DNA of 64,000 bases from SXRF01 sp039808985. Its GTDB lineage: Bacteria > Pseudomonadota > Alphaproteobacteria > Rickettsiales > SXRF01. The stretch is taken from contig JBDHUC010000002.1 in NCBI GenBank assembly GCA_039808985.1, forward strand, positions 1-64,000, written 5' to 3'. Positions 25,344 through 33,932 of this stretch are shown piece by piece. The position numbers and the translations under genes were made by a program. The notes below the pieces were generated by a model. It ran no database searches, had not been told where the DNA came from, and was given only the letters and a program-made list of their open reading frames with translations. The number at the start of each line of letters is the position of its first letter. Position 1 is the first letter of the stretch.

Positions 25344-26219
25344 TTATTGTGACAACCACTGCAAAACTGATAAATCGCAATGGTTTAGCTGGGCATTAGC
25401 CTGCGCCCGCACCACCGGCTTTGCATGGTAGGCAACTCCAAGACCCGCTGCCAGAAGCATAGGCAGGTCGTTCGCGCCATCGCCGATGGCCATTACTTCA
25501 TCCGGTGAAATATCCAGCTTTTTGCAGTATTCCTGCAAAGTTTTGAGTTTCGCCTCTTTACCAAGAATTGGGAGAACAACCTTTCCAGTCAGCTTACCGC
25601 CTGCTACTTCAAGGATATTGGCATAGTCAGCGTCGAATCCCAGGTTTTCGCGGACACGTGAGGTGAAAAACGTGAACCCACCAGAAACCAGAACTGCATG
25701 GCCGCCCTTTTTCTTGAAGGAATCCAGCAGAATTTTCGCGCCCGGCATCATCTTCACGCGTTCGTCATAACATTCCTGAAGCGCCTGCTCTGGAAGCCCG
25801 GCAAGCAAGGCTACGCGCTCGGTCAGCGCCTGTTCAAAATTAAGCTCGCCGTTCATGGCGCGTTCGGTGATTTGCGAAACTTCAGCTTTTTTGCCCACGA
25901 AATCGGCCAGCTCGTCGATACACTCAACGGTTATCATGGTGGAATCCATATCACTTATCAGGAGTTTCTTCCCGCGTTTTGCCACTTCCTGGACAATTCC
26001 GTCATAAGGCTGGTCGGCAAGGATTTGCCGGGTTATTGAGTTGAGTGTTGAGAGCGCTGGATGTTCGGTATAGAGGTCGCAGGCAGTGTTTTCAGCAAGC
26101 CATGCGGTTTTTTTCACAACAACATCTTGCGAAGCGAGCGACAGAACCATAGACTGCACAAAAGCCCCGGTAAGCGGCATTTTTTTAGAATCGGCAAGTA
26201 AAGTGATAACAAAATCCAT
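25344..26219 (-). CDS. serB: phosphoserine phosphatase
   Basis: Last step of serine synthesis, removing phosphate from phosphoserine. It is a HAD-family enzyme of about 291 residues from the ATG at 26219 (MDFVITLLAD); open frame continues further upstream but into miaA. Motif I is LISDMDSTMI with the nucleophilic Asp, motif II is LVSGGF, and motif III is MAIGDGANDLPML. An N-terminal region of about 80 residues precedes the HAD core, as in SerB. The start overlaps the start of the divergent miaA by 17 bp. Confidence 0.94.
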   Translation of the reverse strand: MDFVITLLADSKKMPLTGAFVQSMVLSLASQDVVVKKTAWLAENTACDLYTEHPALSTLNSITRQILADQPYDGIVQEVAKRGKKLLISDMDSTMITVECIDELADFVGKKAEVSQITERAMNGELNFEQALTERVALLAGLPEQALQECYDERVKMMPGAKILLDSFKKKGGHAVLVSGGFTFFTSRVRENLGFDADYANILEVAGGKLTGKVVLPILGKEAKLKTLQEYCKKLDISPDEVMAIGDGANDLPMLLAAGLGVAYHAKPVVRAQANAQLNHCDLSVLQWLSQ

Positions 26220-27069
26220 AAATCCAACTATCAAGGTTATTGTAGGCGCGACCGCCAGCGGCAAATCGTCATTCGCACTTTCCTTAGCGCAAAAAAATAA
26301 AAGCGTCATCATAAATGCGGACAGCCAGCAGGTTTATAGCGACCTGCGCATTTTAACCGCGCGGCCAACCCCTGCCGAAGAAGCTACTGCTCCCCATAAG
26401 TTATATGGGGCGCTGGCAGCCAGTGAAAACTGCTCGGCAGGCTGGTGGCAGACCCACGCAAAAATGGAAATCGACTGGGCGCGCGCGAACGGGATTACCC
26501 CCATAGTTGTAGGCGGAACAGGGCTTTATATTAAGGCGCTGGTAAGTGGAATTGCTGATATTCCTGACATTCCTGAATCAATAAGGGCGCAGGCAACAAG
26601 CGATTATGAAGAAATGGGCAAAGAAGCTTTTTGCAAAAGATTACGCGCAATCGACCCGGCATTTTTCGAGAGGCTTAAAGTATATGACAAGCAAAGGCTG
26701 GTGCGGGCTTACGAGGTGTGGCTTGGAAGCGGCAAGAGCCTGTCATGGTGGCAGGCGCAGGAGCTTAATCCGCCCTACCATCCTGATGAAATTGAAATTA
26801 CTAAAATTGAATTGCCCCGCGAGGAAATTTACAGGCGCTGCAATGAACGTTTCCTTAAAATGGTTGATGATGGTGCAATTGCTGAAGTTAAGCAATTAAT
26901 GGAGCAAAATCTTCCGGATAATTTACCTATAATGAAAACTATCGGCGTTCGGGAACTGGCTGCTTACCTGCGCGGCGACTGCTCTCTTACGCAGGCTATT
27001 GAGAAATGCCAGGTAGCAACACGCAACTACGCCAAGCGGCAGATGACATGGTTCAGGCACCAGATATAA
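26203..27069 (+). CDS. miaA: tRNA dimethylallyltransferase
   Basis: Adds a dimethylallyl group to A37 of tRNAs reading UNN codons. No ATG lies near the expected start, so I choose the GTG at 26203, giving 288 residues close to the family norm. The P-loop is VGATASGKSSFAL, and the DSQQVYSDLRILTARPT substrate motif, GGTGLYIKALVSG and a C-terminal RNYAKRQMTWFR block are all present. Its 5' end overlaps serB head to head. The following gene encodes a protein with LOG domains, and LOG enzymes act on nucleotides related to MiaA products. Confidence 0.94.
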   Translation: MITKSINPTIKVIVGATASGKSSFALSLAQKNKSVIINADSQQVYSDLRILTARPTPAEEATAPHKLYGALAASENCSAGWWQTHAKMEIDWARANGITPIVVGGTGLYIKALVSGIADIPDIPESIRAQATSDYEEMGKEAFCKRLRAIDPAFFERLKVYDKQRLVRAYEVWLGSGKSLSWWQAQELNPPYHPDEIEITKIELPREEIYRRCNERFLKMVDDGAIAEVKQLMEQNLPDNLPIMKTIGVRELAAYLRGDCSLTQAIEKCQVATRNYAKRQMTWFRHQI

Positions 27070-27210
27070 GCATTATTAATATAATACATTATGTTATACA
27101 ACAGAAAGCAATCGTAACATAATCTTAATATAAAATTTCATAAATCTTGTTAAAATGATAATAAAGAAAGTTTATATATATAGCAATATCTTAAGGTTAA
27201 ACTCATAAAA

Positions 27211-29565
27211 ATGTCCGAAGTAAAACATACTGATAGAATAAACCAACAATCCGATACCCCGATAGTTGTTTTCATATCCACCTCAACACCTGAGAAGATC
27301 CGCGATTTCCAGCTTATCGCCCAAGCCAAGAATTATCCCATCATTTTTGAAGATATACACCAGATACTTGGCTCGGTACATAACGCCGACGAAACAGGAA
27401 GGGATTATGAAAAAAACGCTTTCCAGAAGCTGGACACTAAAAAAATTGAGGCTTTCAGGGCTGGGGAATATGATAACAGAATAAGAAACTATCTGAACAG
27501 CCGCAAAATATCCCTTTCTACACAGACTTACCTTGCCACTGAAGATGGCGGCCTTGGCATAGAAAAAAAGGTATGGGACAAGGTAAACAAAGACGGAATT
27601 CCTGACAAAGTTCTGGACCGGTTGGTTAATAGAGGAAAACACACAGGTCCTGGGGTAGAAACCGCACCTGTCATAAGCTCGCTTCTTGGCGAAAACAACT
27701 TTATGAAACGCGTTCACGAAGCCGCCGACCAGCTTGGCAAAAAAGATGTCGGGATAAAACAAAGGGCAACTCTTGTAGTAACGCCTATAAGCCCCGGCTC
27801 CGAAGATAAGACGCATACCTTCAAAGCAAGCAAAATTCATATGCTGCATTATCCCGCTGAGGACCCAATGCTAAGCAGCGATAAGAAAAAAATCAGCAAT
27901 GCGGATTATACAAGGAGCAGCAAGCATTCCAAACAAAGCCTTATGGAACTAGGCGAAAAAGCTATAACCGAGCATAGTGTCCGCGCTGTTGTGGTGGATC
28001 AGTTTTACAATGATTTTAAAGCAAAAGGTTTATTCAAAGAAGGGCCGGGATATGGCGCGGCACAGCCAAGCTCCGCAGTTCATTCCAATGGCAAAGCTAA
28101 TGGCAGGGGACATGAATATAAAGTCGGGTATTTTGGTTCTGCCGGTCAGGACGTTATATCCGCAGCAATGGGCAGTATATTTAAGGGGCAACAGGCAGGT
28201 GATGGCCCAACTATCACGCCAATCAATAACATTGCATCGGACAAAAGAAGGGTTACAGAAAAAAGCAGCTACCAGATACTGAGCAACGTTGAAAATATAA
28301 TGTCGAATAGTGATTCGATTATATTATTTCCCGACACGCTAGGCAGTAAAAAAGCAAATGGCCATAGCAATGGTAATGGCCATAGTAATGGACAGCATGA
28401 TGGAAGCAATAAAGCCAGACAATTAGACACACTCGAAAAATTATTTGTGCTGTTTTCACTGGAAGTTGGCAAGCAGCTCAATCCACGCGATGCTGAAAAA
28501 CCTATTATAATACTTAACCATGATGGCAGTTGGAATGACGCTATTGCGATTCATAACAATCTTGCAAATATGGCTTTAACCAAAGAATATTCTATAAGCC
28601 TGCCTTCTAAGTTTAATAATAAGTATAATGTCGGTATCCAGTCCAACAGCTATTATGATGTGATAGGAACCCCCAAAGACGGAAAGCATTATAGCTACGA
28701 TGAAACAGTAAACGCCGCTGTCGAATTGCTCAAGGAAAAGAGCAAAGGCTATTCGCCACGCGCAGCAGCATCATTTAAACTGGAAGAAAAAGGCAACAGC
28801 CCTGATAAATTCGATGGTTTCAAGGTTGCGCTTTTCTGCTCGGCCAGTAATGAGAATATGTATCTCAACAACTCCGTTAAAGCCATAAGCCATAATTTAT
28901 CGGCAAATAATTTTGGCATTATTTATGGCGGTGGTGACCGTTACACCATGGGCGCGGTGCTTGATGGCGTAAAATCATACCGCAATAAATTAATGGCGGA
29001 TGATGGGCTAAGCGCAGAGCAGGCAAAAGCTAAAACTTATATCGCCGGTTACAGCACCAAAGAAATACTGAATGCGGAAACCACCGAAGGCAAATTTTCT
29101 GAAGCGCTTAATTATTCAAAACGCAATGATAATATTTATCAACGCATGGCGAATATGCTGGATAATTCAAATGCGATAATTGCAGCTCCCGGAGGCGCTG
29201 GAACTGTGCAGGAATGGGCAGCAGCTCTTATACTCAACCATGCTCGCCCACCGGAACAAAGAAAGCCTGTGGTATTTTTCAACCCTGAATTAAATATTGA
29301 AAAAGTGCAGGTATGGAATGTTGCCTTAAAAGCGGTTCTTGGCGAAAAAGATTATAATCTTATCACCAGCAAGGAAGATTCACAGGAAAAGCTTGATTGC
29401 TCGCGCAAACATGGAATTTATGTCGAAACCACTGAAAAAGGTCTGGAAAGCCGCCTTAATCAGCTCAGGGAAGAGCATAAAGAAATTCAAAAAAGCCACC
29501 GCTTTAGAACTATGGTTAACAGAAGTTCCTCTGGTTCAGAACATCAGCCAAGCGCTTCCTTATAA
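27211..29565 (+). CDS. HAM1/ITPase-like plus tandem LOG-like fusion protein
   Basis: 784 residues in three modules. Residues 18-270 resemble the RdgB/HAM1 pyrophosphatases that hydrolyse non-canonical purine triphosphates: STPEKIRDFQLI, ETGRDYEKNA and LATEDGGLGI correspond to the substrate and metal motifs. Residues 303-460 form a LOG-like Rossmann domain (KVGYFGSAGQ) whose PGGxGT loop is replaced by a repetitive Asn/Gly/His/Ser insert (382-400) before TLEKLF. Residues 537-730 form a complete LOG-like domain with LFCSAS, YGGG and APGGAGTVQEW. LOG enzymes cleave nucleoside 5'-monophosphates to base plus ribose phosphate. A nucleotide-cleaning or signalling role is inferred. I know of no such fusion, but cannot search. 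Confidence 0.8.
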   Translation: MSEVKHTDRINQQSDTPIVVFISTSTPEKIRDFQLIAQAKNYPIIFEDIHQILGSVHNADETGRDYEKNAFQKLDTKKIEAFRAGEYDNRIRNYLNSRKISLSTQTYLATEDGGLGIEKKVWDKVNKDGIPDKVLDRLVNRGKHTGPGVETAPVISSLLGENNFMKRVHEAADQLGKKDVGIKQRATLVVTPISPGSEDKTHTFKASKIHMLHYPAEDPMLSSDKKKISNADYTRSSKHSKQSLMELGEKAITEHSVRAVVVDQFYNDFKAKGLFKEGPGYGAAQPSSAVHSNGKANGRGHEYKVGYFGSAGQDVISAAMGSIFKGQQAGDGPTITPINNIASDKRRVTEKSSYQILSNVENIMSNSDSIILFPDTLGSKKANGHSNGNGHSNGQHDGSNKARQLDTLEKLFVLFSLEVGKQLNPRDAEKPIIILNHDGSWNDAIAIHNNLANMALTKEYSISLPSKFNNKYNVGIQSNSYYDVIGTPKDGKHYSYDETVNAAVELLKEKSKGYSPRAAASFKLEEKGNSPDKFDGFKVALFCSASNENMYLNNSVKAISHNLSANNFGIIYGGGDRYTMGAVLDGVKSYRNKLMADDGLSAEQAKAKTYIAGYSTKEILNAETTEGKFSEALNYSKRNDNIYQRMANMLDNSNAIIAAPGGAGTVQEWAAALILNHARPPEQRKPVVFFNPELNIEKVQVWNVALKAVLGEKDYNLITSKEDSQEKLDCSRKHGIYVETTEKGLESRLNQLREEHKEIQKSHRFRTMVNRSSSGSEHQPSASL

Positions 29566-29580
29566 TTAAAAGTGGCATAA

Positions 29581-29739
29581 TTAAAAATCAACGCACTTCC
29601 CGGCTATTTCCCAATCACCAAAACGGGAAGGATCAAGCCCACCGTGGCCTCCTGTTTCAGGAACAGGTTTTTTTCCGGTGGCCGGATTCATGGTTTCCTT
29701 AACCGTTTCTGGCGCAGTTTTTTTATTTTTATCTTCCAT
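29581..29739 (-). CDS. DUF1674 protein (SdhAF4-like)
   Basis: 52-residue protein with the DUF1674 signature at its C-terminus, GGLDPSRFGDWEIAGKCVDF, preceded by a flexible Lys/Pro-rich half. The eukaryotic homologue SDHAF4 assists flavinated SdhA during succinate dehydrogenase assembly, so a similar chaperone role is likely. It is divergent from rsmB by about 60 bp, the neighbourhood usual for alphaproteobacteria. It is convergent with the HAM1-LOG fusion gene, stop to stop, with 15 bp between. Confidence 0.9.
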   Translation of the reverse strand: MEDKNKKTAPETVKETMNPATGKKPVPETGGHGGLDPSRFGDWEIAGKCVDF

Positions 29740-29798
29740 TAATATTACCGGCATTATTTGTTATTGTTATGAACATAATATCACACCATAATAAAAAA

Positions 29799-31124
29799 AT
29801 GACAGTAGCAAAACTAAATATTTCTGAAAGCTCCCTGCCCTCCAATGCAAGGCTTAGCGCCATGATGGCGCTAGTGCATACCATTGACAAGGGCAAAGCC
29901 TTAGATAGCGCATGGACTTCAGACAGGCACTTCGCCTCGATGAGCCCGTCTGATAAAGCATTTTCACAGCTTCTGGTAAAAACCGTACTGCGCCGCCTCG
30001 GCCAGATTGACGCAATTATTGAAAAATTCCTTGAGCATCCCATGGGCAGCAAGGCATCGCGTATCAGCCATATATTGCGGCTTGGTATTGCGCAGCTTAT
30101 ATGGCTGGAAACACCACACCACGCCGCCGTCCATTCCTCGGTGGAAATGACCAAACAGATAAAAATGGAAAAATTCGGCGGGCTGGTAAACGCAGTTTTA
30201 AAACGCGTTATTAAGGATGCTGCGGATATTATCGCAAAGCAGGACGCAGCAAAACTGAATACTCCGGGCTGGCTATGGGATAAATGGGTAAAAGCATATG
30301 GAAAAGGCGAAGCGCATAAAATAGCCGATATGCACATGAAAGAGCCACCGCTTGATATTACAGTTAAAGAAAATCCGGCTTTATGGGCGCAGGAACTGGG
30401 CGGCGTTTTGCTGCCCAATGGCTCGGTACGCCTGCATGATGCAAAAAATATAACCCATCTTAAGGGCTTTGCTGAAGGTAGCTGGTGGGTGCAGGATATG
30501 GCGGCATCAATCCCTGCAAAATTATTGGGTGATGTAAAAGGCCTGCAAATAATTGATTTCTGCGCGGCACCTGGCGGTAAAACTGCACAGCTCGCCGCCA
30601 GCGGCGCTAAAGTTACTGCAGTTGAAAAATCAAAGGAGCGGATATCGCTGCTTAAAACCAATCTCCACCGCCTGAAATTGCAGGCTGATTATGTGGCAAG
30701 CGACGCGCTTAAATGGAAGCCGGACTTTACGCCCGACGCAATATTGCTTGATGCGCCCTGCTCGGCAACCGGGACTTTGCGCCGTCACCCTGATGTAGCG
30801 TGGCACCGGAAACCGGAAGAAATTGCGCGGCTTGCCGAAACCCAGAACAAATTGCTTAACCATGCTCTGGATATGCTTAATCCGGGCGGCAGGCTGGTAT
30901 ATGCGGTATGTTCGCTGCAAAGCGAGGAAGGCGAAGACCAGATAAGCAATATTTTAACCCAGCGCGGCGATATAAGCTTAGTTCCTGTTGACCCGGCTGG
31001 AATTGGCGGTATGAAGGAGTGTATAACCAGGCGCGGCGAAGTCCGCACCCTGCCCTTTCATCTATCCGGACAAGGCGGGATGGACGGGTTTTTCGCTGCT
31101 GTCCTATTAAAGAAGGGAAAATAA
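29799..31124 (+). CDS. rsmB: 16S rRNA m5C967 methyltransferase
   Basis: RsmB/Sun/Fmu family enzyme of about 441 residues from the ATG at 29799. The N-terminal NusB-like domain (about 1-140) precedes the methyltransferase domain with the SAM-binding FCAAPGGKTAQLAA, the DAPCSATGTLRRHPDV motif IV and VCSLQSEEGEDQ, whose Cys is the catalytic nucleophile. All key residues are present. rpe follows after one base, so the two are co-transcribed. Confidence 0.94.
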   Translation: MTVAKLNISESSLPSNARLSAMMALVHTIDKGKALDSAWTSDRHFASMSPSDKAFSQLLVKTVLRRLGQIDAIIEKFLEHPMGSKASRISHILRLGIAQLIWLETPHHAAVHSSVEMTKQIKMEKFGGLVNAVLKRVIKDAADIIAKQDAAKLNTPGWLWDKWVKAYGKGEAHKIADMHMKEPPLDITVKENPALWAQELGGVLLPNGSVRLHDAKNITHLKGFAEGSWWVQDMAASIPAKLLGDVKGLQIIDFCAAPGGKTAQLAASGAKVTAVEKSKERISLLKTNLHRLKLQADYVASDALKWKPDFTPDAILLDAPCSATGTLRRHPDVAWHRKPEEIARLAETQNKLLNHALDMLNPGGRLVYAVCSLQSEEGEDQISNILTQRGDISLVPVDPAGIGGMKECITRRGEVRTLPFHLSGQGGMDGFFAAVLLKKGK

Positions 31125-31125
31125 A

Positions 31126-31791
31126 ATGCAAGATCATGCGCAAAAGATAAAAATAGCGCCGTCAATTCTTTCTGCCGATTTTGCCCGGCTTGGCGAAGAA
31201 ATTACATCGGTTACTAAAGCCGGGGCTGATTATATCCATGTCGATGTGATGGACGGACATTTCGTACCTAACCTTACCATCGGCCCGGTGGTTATTAAAT
31301 CCATCCGCCAGTATAGCCAGCTTCCCTTTGACGTTCACCTGATGATCGAGCCGGTTGATCCTTTTATAGAAGCATATTCCAAGGCTGGGGCGGATATTAT
31401 AACCGTACATGCGGAAGCAACCAAGCACCTGCACCGCACTTTGCAGCTTATAAAATCATTCGGCAAAAAATGCGGGGTTTCGCTGGTGCCAACCACGCCT
31501 GCATCTGCGCTGGAACATATAATGGATGAAGTTGACCTGATTCTGGTAATGAGCGTAAACCCAGGGTTTGGCGGGCAATCATTTATTCCTTCGCAGATAG
31601 AAAAAATCCGCACCATCAGAACGATGATAAACAAAGCCGGAAGTGAGATTGACCTTGAAGTTGATGGCGGAATCAATGCACAGACTGCAAAGCAGGTTGT
31701 TGAAGCCGGAGCGAATGTGTTGGTTGCCGGTTCGGCGGTATTCACCAATCCCCGCGACTACGCAGCGAATATCGAAAAACTGCGCAAATGA
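31126..31791 (+). CDS. rpe: ribulose-phosphate 3-epimerase
   Basis: Interconverts ribulose 5-phosphate and xylulose 5-phosphate in the pentose phosphate pathway. It is a 221-residue TIM barrel. IAPSILSADFARLGEE, HVDVMDGHFVPNLTIGP, VHLMIEP, VMSVNPGFGGQSF and EVDGGIN carry the metal ligands and catalytic Asp residues. It lies directly behind rsmB and eight bases before yacG on the same strand. Confidence 0.97.
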   Translation: MQDHAQKIKIAPSILSADFARLGEEITSVTKAGADYIHVDVMDGHFVPNLTIGPVVIKSIRQYSQLPFDVHLMIEPVDPFIEAYSKAGADIITVHAEATKHLHRTLQLIKSFGKKCGVSLVPTTPASALEHIMDEVDLILVMSVNPGFGGQSFIPSQIEKIRTIRTMINKAGSEIDLEVDGGINAQTAKQVVEAGANVLVAGSAVFTNPRDYAANIEKLRK

Positions 31792-31798
31792 ATCACTG

Positions 31799-31984
31799 AT
31801 GAACAATGTGAGGAAATGCCCAAACTGCGGAAGGCCAGCAAGCCCAGAAGATATGCCTTTTTGCTCCAGGCGCTGTAAGGATGTCGACCTTGCACGCTGG
31901 TTCCGCGGGGATTATTCCATAGCTGTCAGCGAAGACGATGACATTCCTGATGATGAAGATGGAAGTGGCTTTGATATTCACTGA
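31799..31984 (+). CDS. yacG: DNA gyrase inhibitor YacG
   Basis: 61-residue zinc protein. The CPNCGRP and CSRRCKDVDLARWFRGDY motifs supply the Cys4 zinc site and the family's C-terminal block. YacG binds GyrB and inhibits gyrase in E. coli. The acidic C-terminal tail (SEDDDIPDDEDGSG) is longer than usual for the core domain. It is the last gene of rsmB-rpe-yacG. Confidence 0.93.
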   Translation: MNNVRKCPNCGRPASPEDMPFCSRRCKDVDLARWFRGDYSIAVSEDDDIPDDEDGSGFDIH

Positions 31985-32148
31985 CCCGGCCATCTACAAA
32001 CATATAAAATATATAATTTTTTTTAAGTCACATTAACTTTATGTAATGTTTTAGACATGTATTTATTATAAAAAAGGGAGTAGTAGTTATTATGGATATA
32101 TTCCCGATGTCGGGGTTATCTATTTTCACATATAACAAGGATAATTTT

Positions 32149-32415
32149 ATGAACAAACTTTCTGCCCTGGCTCTGGTACTTGCCCTTGCTGCTCCTGTTT
32201 CTTTCGCTTCTGCTGCTGAACACAAAGCTGCTCCTGCTGCTGAAGCTTCTGCTGAAGCTCCTGCTAAAGCTGCCCATAAGCATGCTAAACACGCTAAAAA
32301 ACATGCTAAACACGCAGAAAAAGCTGCAAGCAACTCTGAAAAAGGCGAAGCAATGGAAGCTTCTCCGGCTGCTGGCGAATCAGCTCCTGCATCTTCTCCT
32401 TCCGAAGCTAAGTAA
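32149..32415 (+). CDS. secreted Ala/Lys/His-rich small protein
   Basis: 88 residues from the ATG at 32149, with AAGGA upstream. A signal peptide (NKLSALALVLALAAPVSFASA) is followed by repeats of Ala-Pro-Ala-Glu type and a KHAKHAKKHAKHAEKA stretch. The mature part is low-complexity and probably unfolded or helical, and could bind metal or polyanions through His and Lys. It has the same layout as the gene at 21011: signal peptide, His/Lys-rich mature part, strong terminator. Function unknown. Confidence 0.72.
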   Translation: MNKLSALALVLALAAPVSFASAAEHKAAPAAEASAEAPAKAAHKHAKHAKKHAKHAEKAASNSEKGEAMEASPAAGESAPASSPSEAK

Positions 32416-32450
32416 TTACCCTTTGGTAATTGCCGCTTAAAGGCTTTTAC

Positions 32451-32499
32451 AAAAAGCACGCCAAGATGCCTAAAAACATAGGTTTTGGCGTGCTTTTTT
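32451..32499 (+). terminator. rho-independent terminator
   Basis: Fourteen-base stem AAAAAGCACGCCAA/TTGGCGTGCTTTTT with a longer loop that holds its own CCTA/TAGG pairing, followed by a T run. It ends the transcript of the Ala/Lys/His-rich protein. Confidence 0.93.
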
Positions 32500-32671
32500 G
32501 TGTCCTTTTCATACATAATTACTATAAATTATCAAAATTATAAAAAAAATGCTTTCCCCAGCAGCTAGTTTTGATATACAAACCCCCTTCGCTCTGCTTT
32601 ACTCCTTGCGTGGCAAGCAAAAGCCGGGGCTAAATAAATACTATTTCCAATAATCTGGAAGGATTAAGACG

Positions 32672-32854
32672 ATGGCTGTACCTAAAAGAAAAACGAGCAA
32701 ATCCAAGCGCGATATGCGCCGGTCACATGATGCGCTTAAAAAAACCAATCCGGTTGAAGATAAAACAACCGGCGAACTTAAACGTCCGCACCATGTGTCG
32801 GCAGATGGCTATTATAATGGCCGTCAGGTAACTACAGATAAAGTCCACCGTTAG
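32672..32854 (+). CDS. rpmF: 50S ribosomal protein L32
   Basis: 60-residue ribosomal protein. It starts with AVPKRKTSKSKRDMRRSHDAL, the L32 signature, and its C-terminal half (RPHHVSADGYYNGRQV) is the form without zinc-binding Cys pairs found in many alphaproteobacteria. It is ten bases upstream of plsX, the widely conserved rpmF-plsX-fabH order that links translation and membrane lipid synthesis. Confidence 0.97.
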   Translation: MAVPKRKTSKSKRDMRRSHDALKKTNPVEDKTTGELKRPHHVSADGYYNGRQVTTDKVHR

Positions 32855-32863
32855 GCCGCCGTT

Positions 32864-33931
32864 ATGGCACCTGGCAAAATACAGACTCCTATCGCACTTG
32901 ATGCCATGGGCGGTGATAACGCGCCTGATTCAGTTATCCGTGGCGCCGAAATGGCGCTTATTCGCCATCCGGGGATAAAATTCCTGATATTTGGCAATGA
33001 GCCGGAAATCGCCCCTCTTCTTAAGTCACGCCCGGCATTGAAGGCCGCCTGTGATATTGTGCATACATCACACATCATAGGAAGCGAGGATAAGCCATCT
33101 ATCGCGGTGCGCCGCGGGCGCTCATCCAGCATGTGGCTGGCTATAGAATCCGTAAAGGAAGGCCGCGCCTGCGCTGTGGTTTCGGCAGGGAATACCGGGG
33201 CGCTTATGGCTATATCCAAACTCGTTCTTCGCACACTGCCCGGTGTTTCCCGCCCGGCTATCGCGGCATTATTCCCAACCCTGCGCGGTGAATGCGTCAT
33301 GCTCGACCTTGGCGCGAATGTTGAATCCGATGCACAGGATCTATACCGTTTCGCTATAATGGGAGATGCTTTTGCGCGCGCCGTACTGGGGCTTTCCCGC
33401 CCACGCATCGGCCTGCTTAATGTTGGCTCGGAAGAATTAAAAGGACGCACGGAAGTAAAGGAAGCGGCTGCCTTGCTTAAGGATTCAAGGCTCAACCTTA
33501 ATTTTCATGGTTTCATCGAGGGCAACGACATAGCCGCCGGGACTGTTGATGTGGTCGTGACTGACGGATTCAGCGGCAATATCGCGCTTAAAACCGCAGA
33601 AGGGGCCGCAAGGCTTATCCGCACCTACCTTCGTGACGCCTTTAACAGCTCACCTGTTGCCAAGGTCGGCGGCGCACTGGCCATGGGCGCACTGAAAAAT
33701 GTAAAAGATAAGCTGGATGATCGCAAGCGTAACGGGGCTATGTTCCTTGGCCTTGCCGGTATAGCAGTAAAAAGCCATGGTGGCGCTGATGCCTATAGTT
33801 TCTGCAATGCGGTCAGTGTTGCAGTTGAGCTGGTTGCACACCATATAAACACAAGGATCATGGATGAAATAGGGCATATCCCGGCTGCAAAAACCTCGAT
33901 CAAACCTGAGACTACTGAAGAAGGAATATAG
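32864..33931 (+). CDS. plsX: phosphate acyltransferase PlsX
   Basis: Makes acyl-phosphate from acyl-ACP for phospholipid synthesis. The 355 residues begin with IALDAMGGDNAPDSVIRGAE and contain AVVSAGNTGALMA, LDLGANVE, GLLNVGSEELKG and VVVTDGFSGNIALKT, all hallmark segments. It sits between rpmF and fabH with short gaps, so it belongs to one operon. Confidence 0.97.
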   Translation: MAPGKIQTPIALDAMGGDNAPDSVIRGAEMALIRHPGIKFLIFGNEPEIAPLLKSRPALKAACDIVHTSHIIGSEDKPSIAVRRGRSSSMWLAIESVKEGRACAVVSAGNTGALMAISKLVLRTLPGVSRPAIAALFPTLRGECVMLDLGANVESDAQDLYRFAIMGDAFARAVLGLSRPRIGLLNVGSEELKGRTEVKEAAALLKDSRLNLNFHGFIEGNDIAAGTVDVVVTDGFSGNIALKTAEGAARLIRTYLRDAFNSSPVAKVGGALAMGALKNVKDKLDDRKRNGAMFLGLAGIAVKSHGGADAYSFCNAVSVAVELVAHHINTRIMDEIGHIPAAKTSIKPETTEEGI

Positions 33932-33932
33932 A

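Noticed and set aside
26086..26202. miaA start further upstream at the ATG at 26086
   Set aside because: It would add 39 residues of serB-antisense sequence in front of the P-loop, unlike the family; the GTG at 26203 fits the usual length.
28340..28410. Short repeats in the HAM1-LOG gene that look like a CRISPR or tandem-repeat array
   Set aside because: They are in frame and encode a Gly/Asn/His/Ser linker; spacing is too short and irregular for CRISPR. No CRISPR array was seen anywhere in the window.
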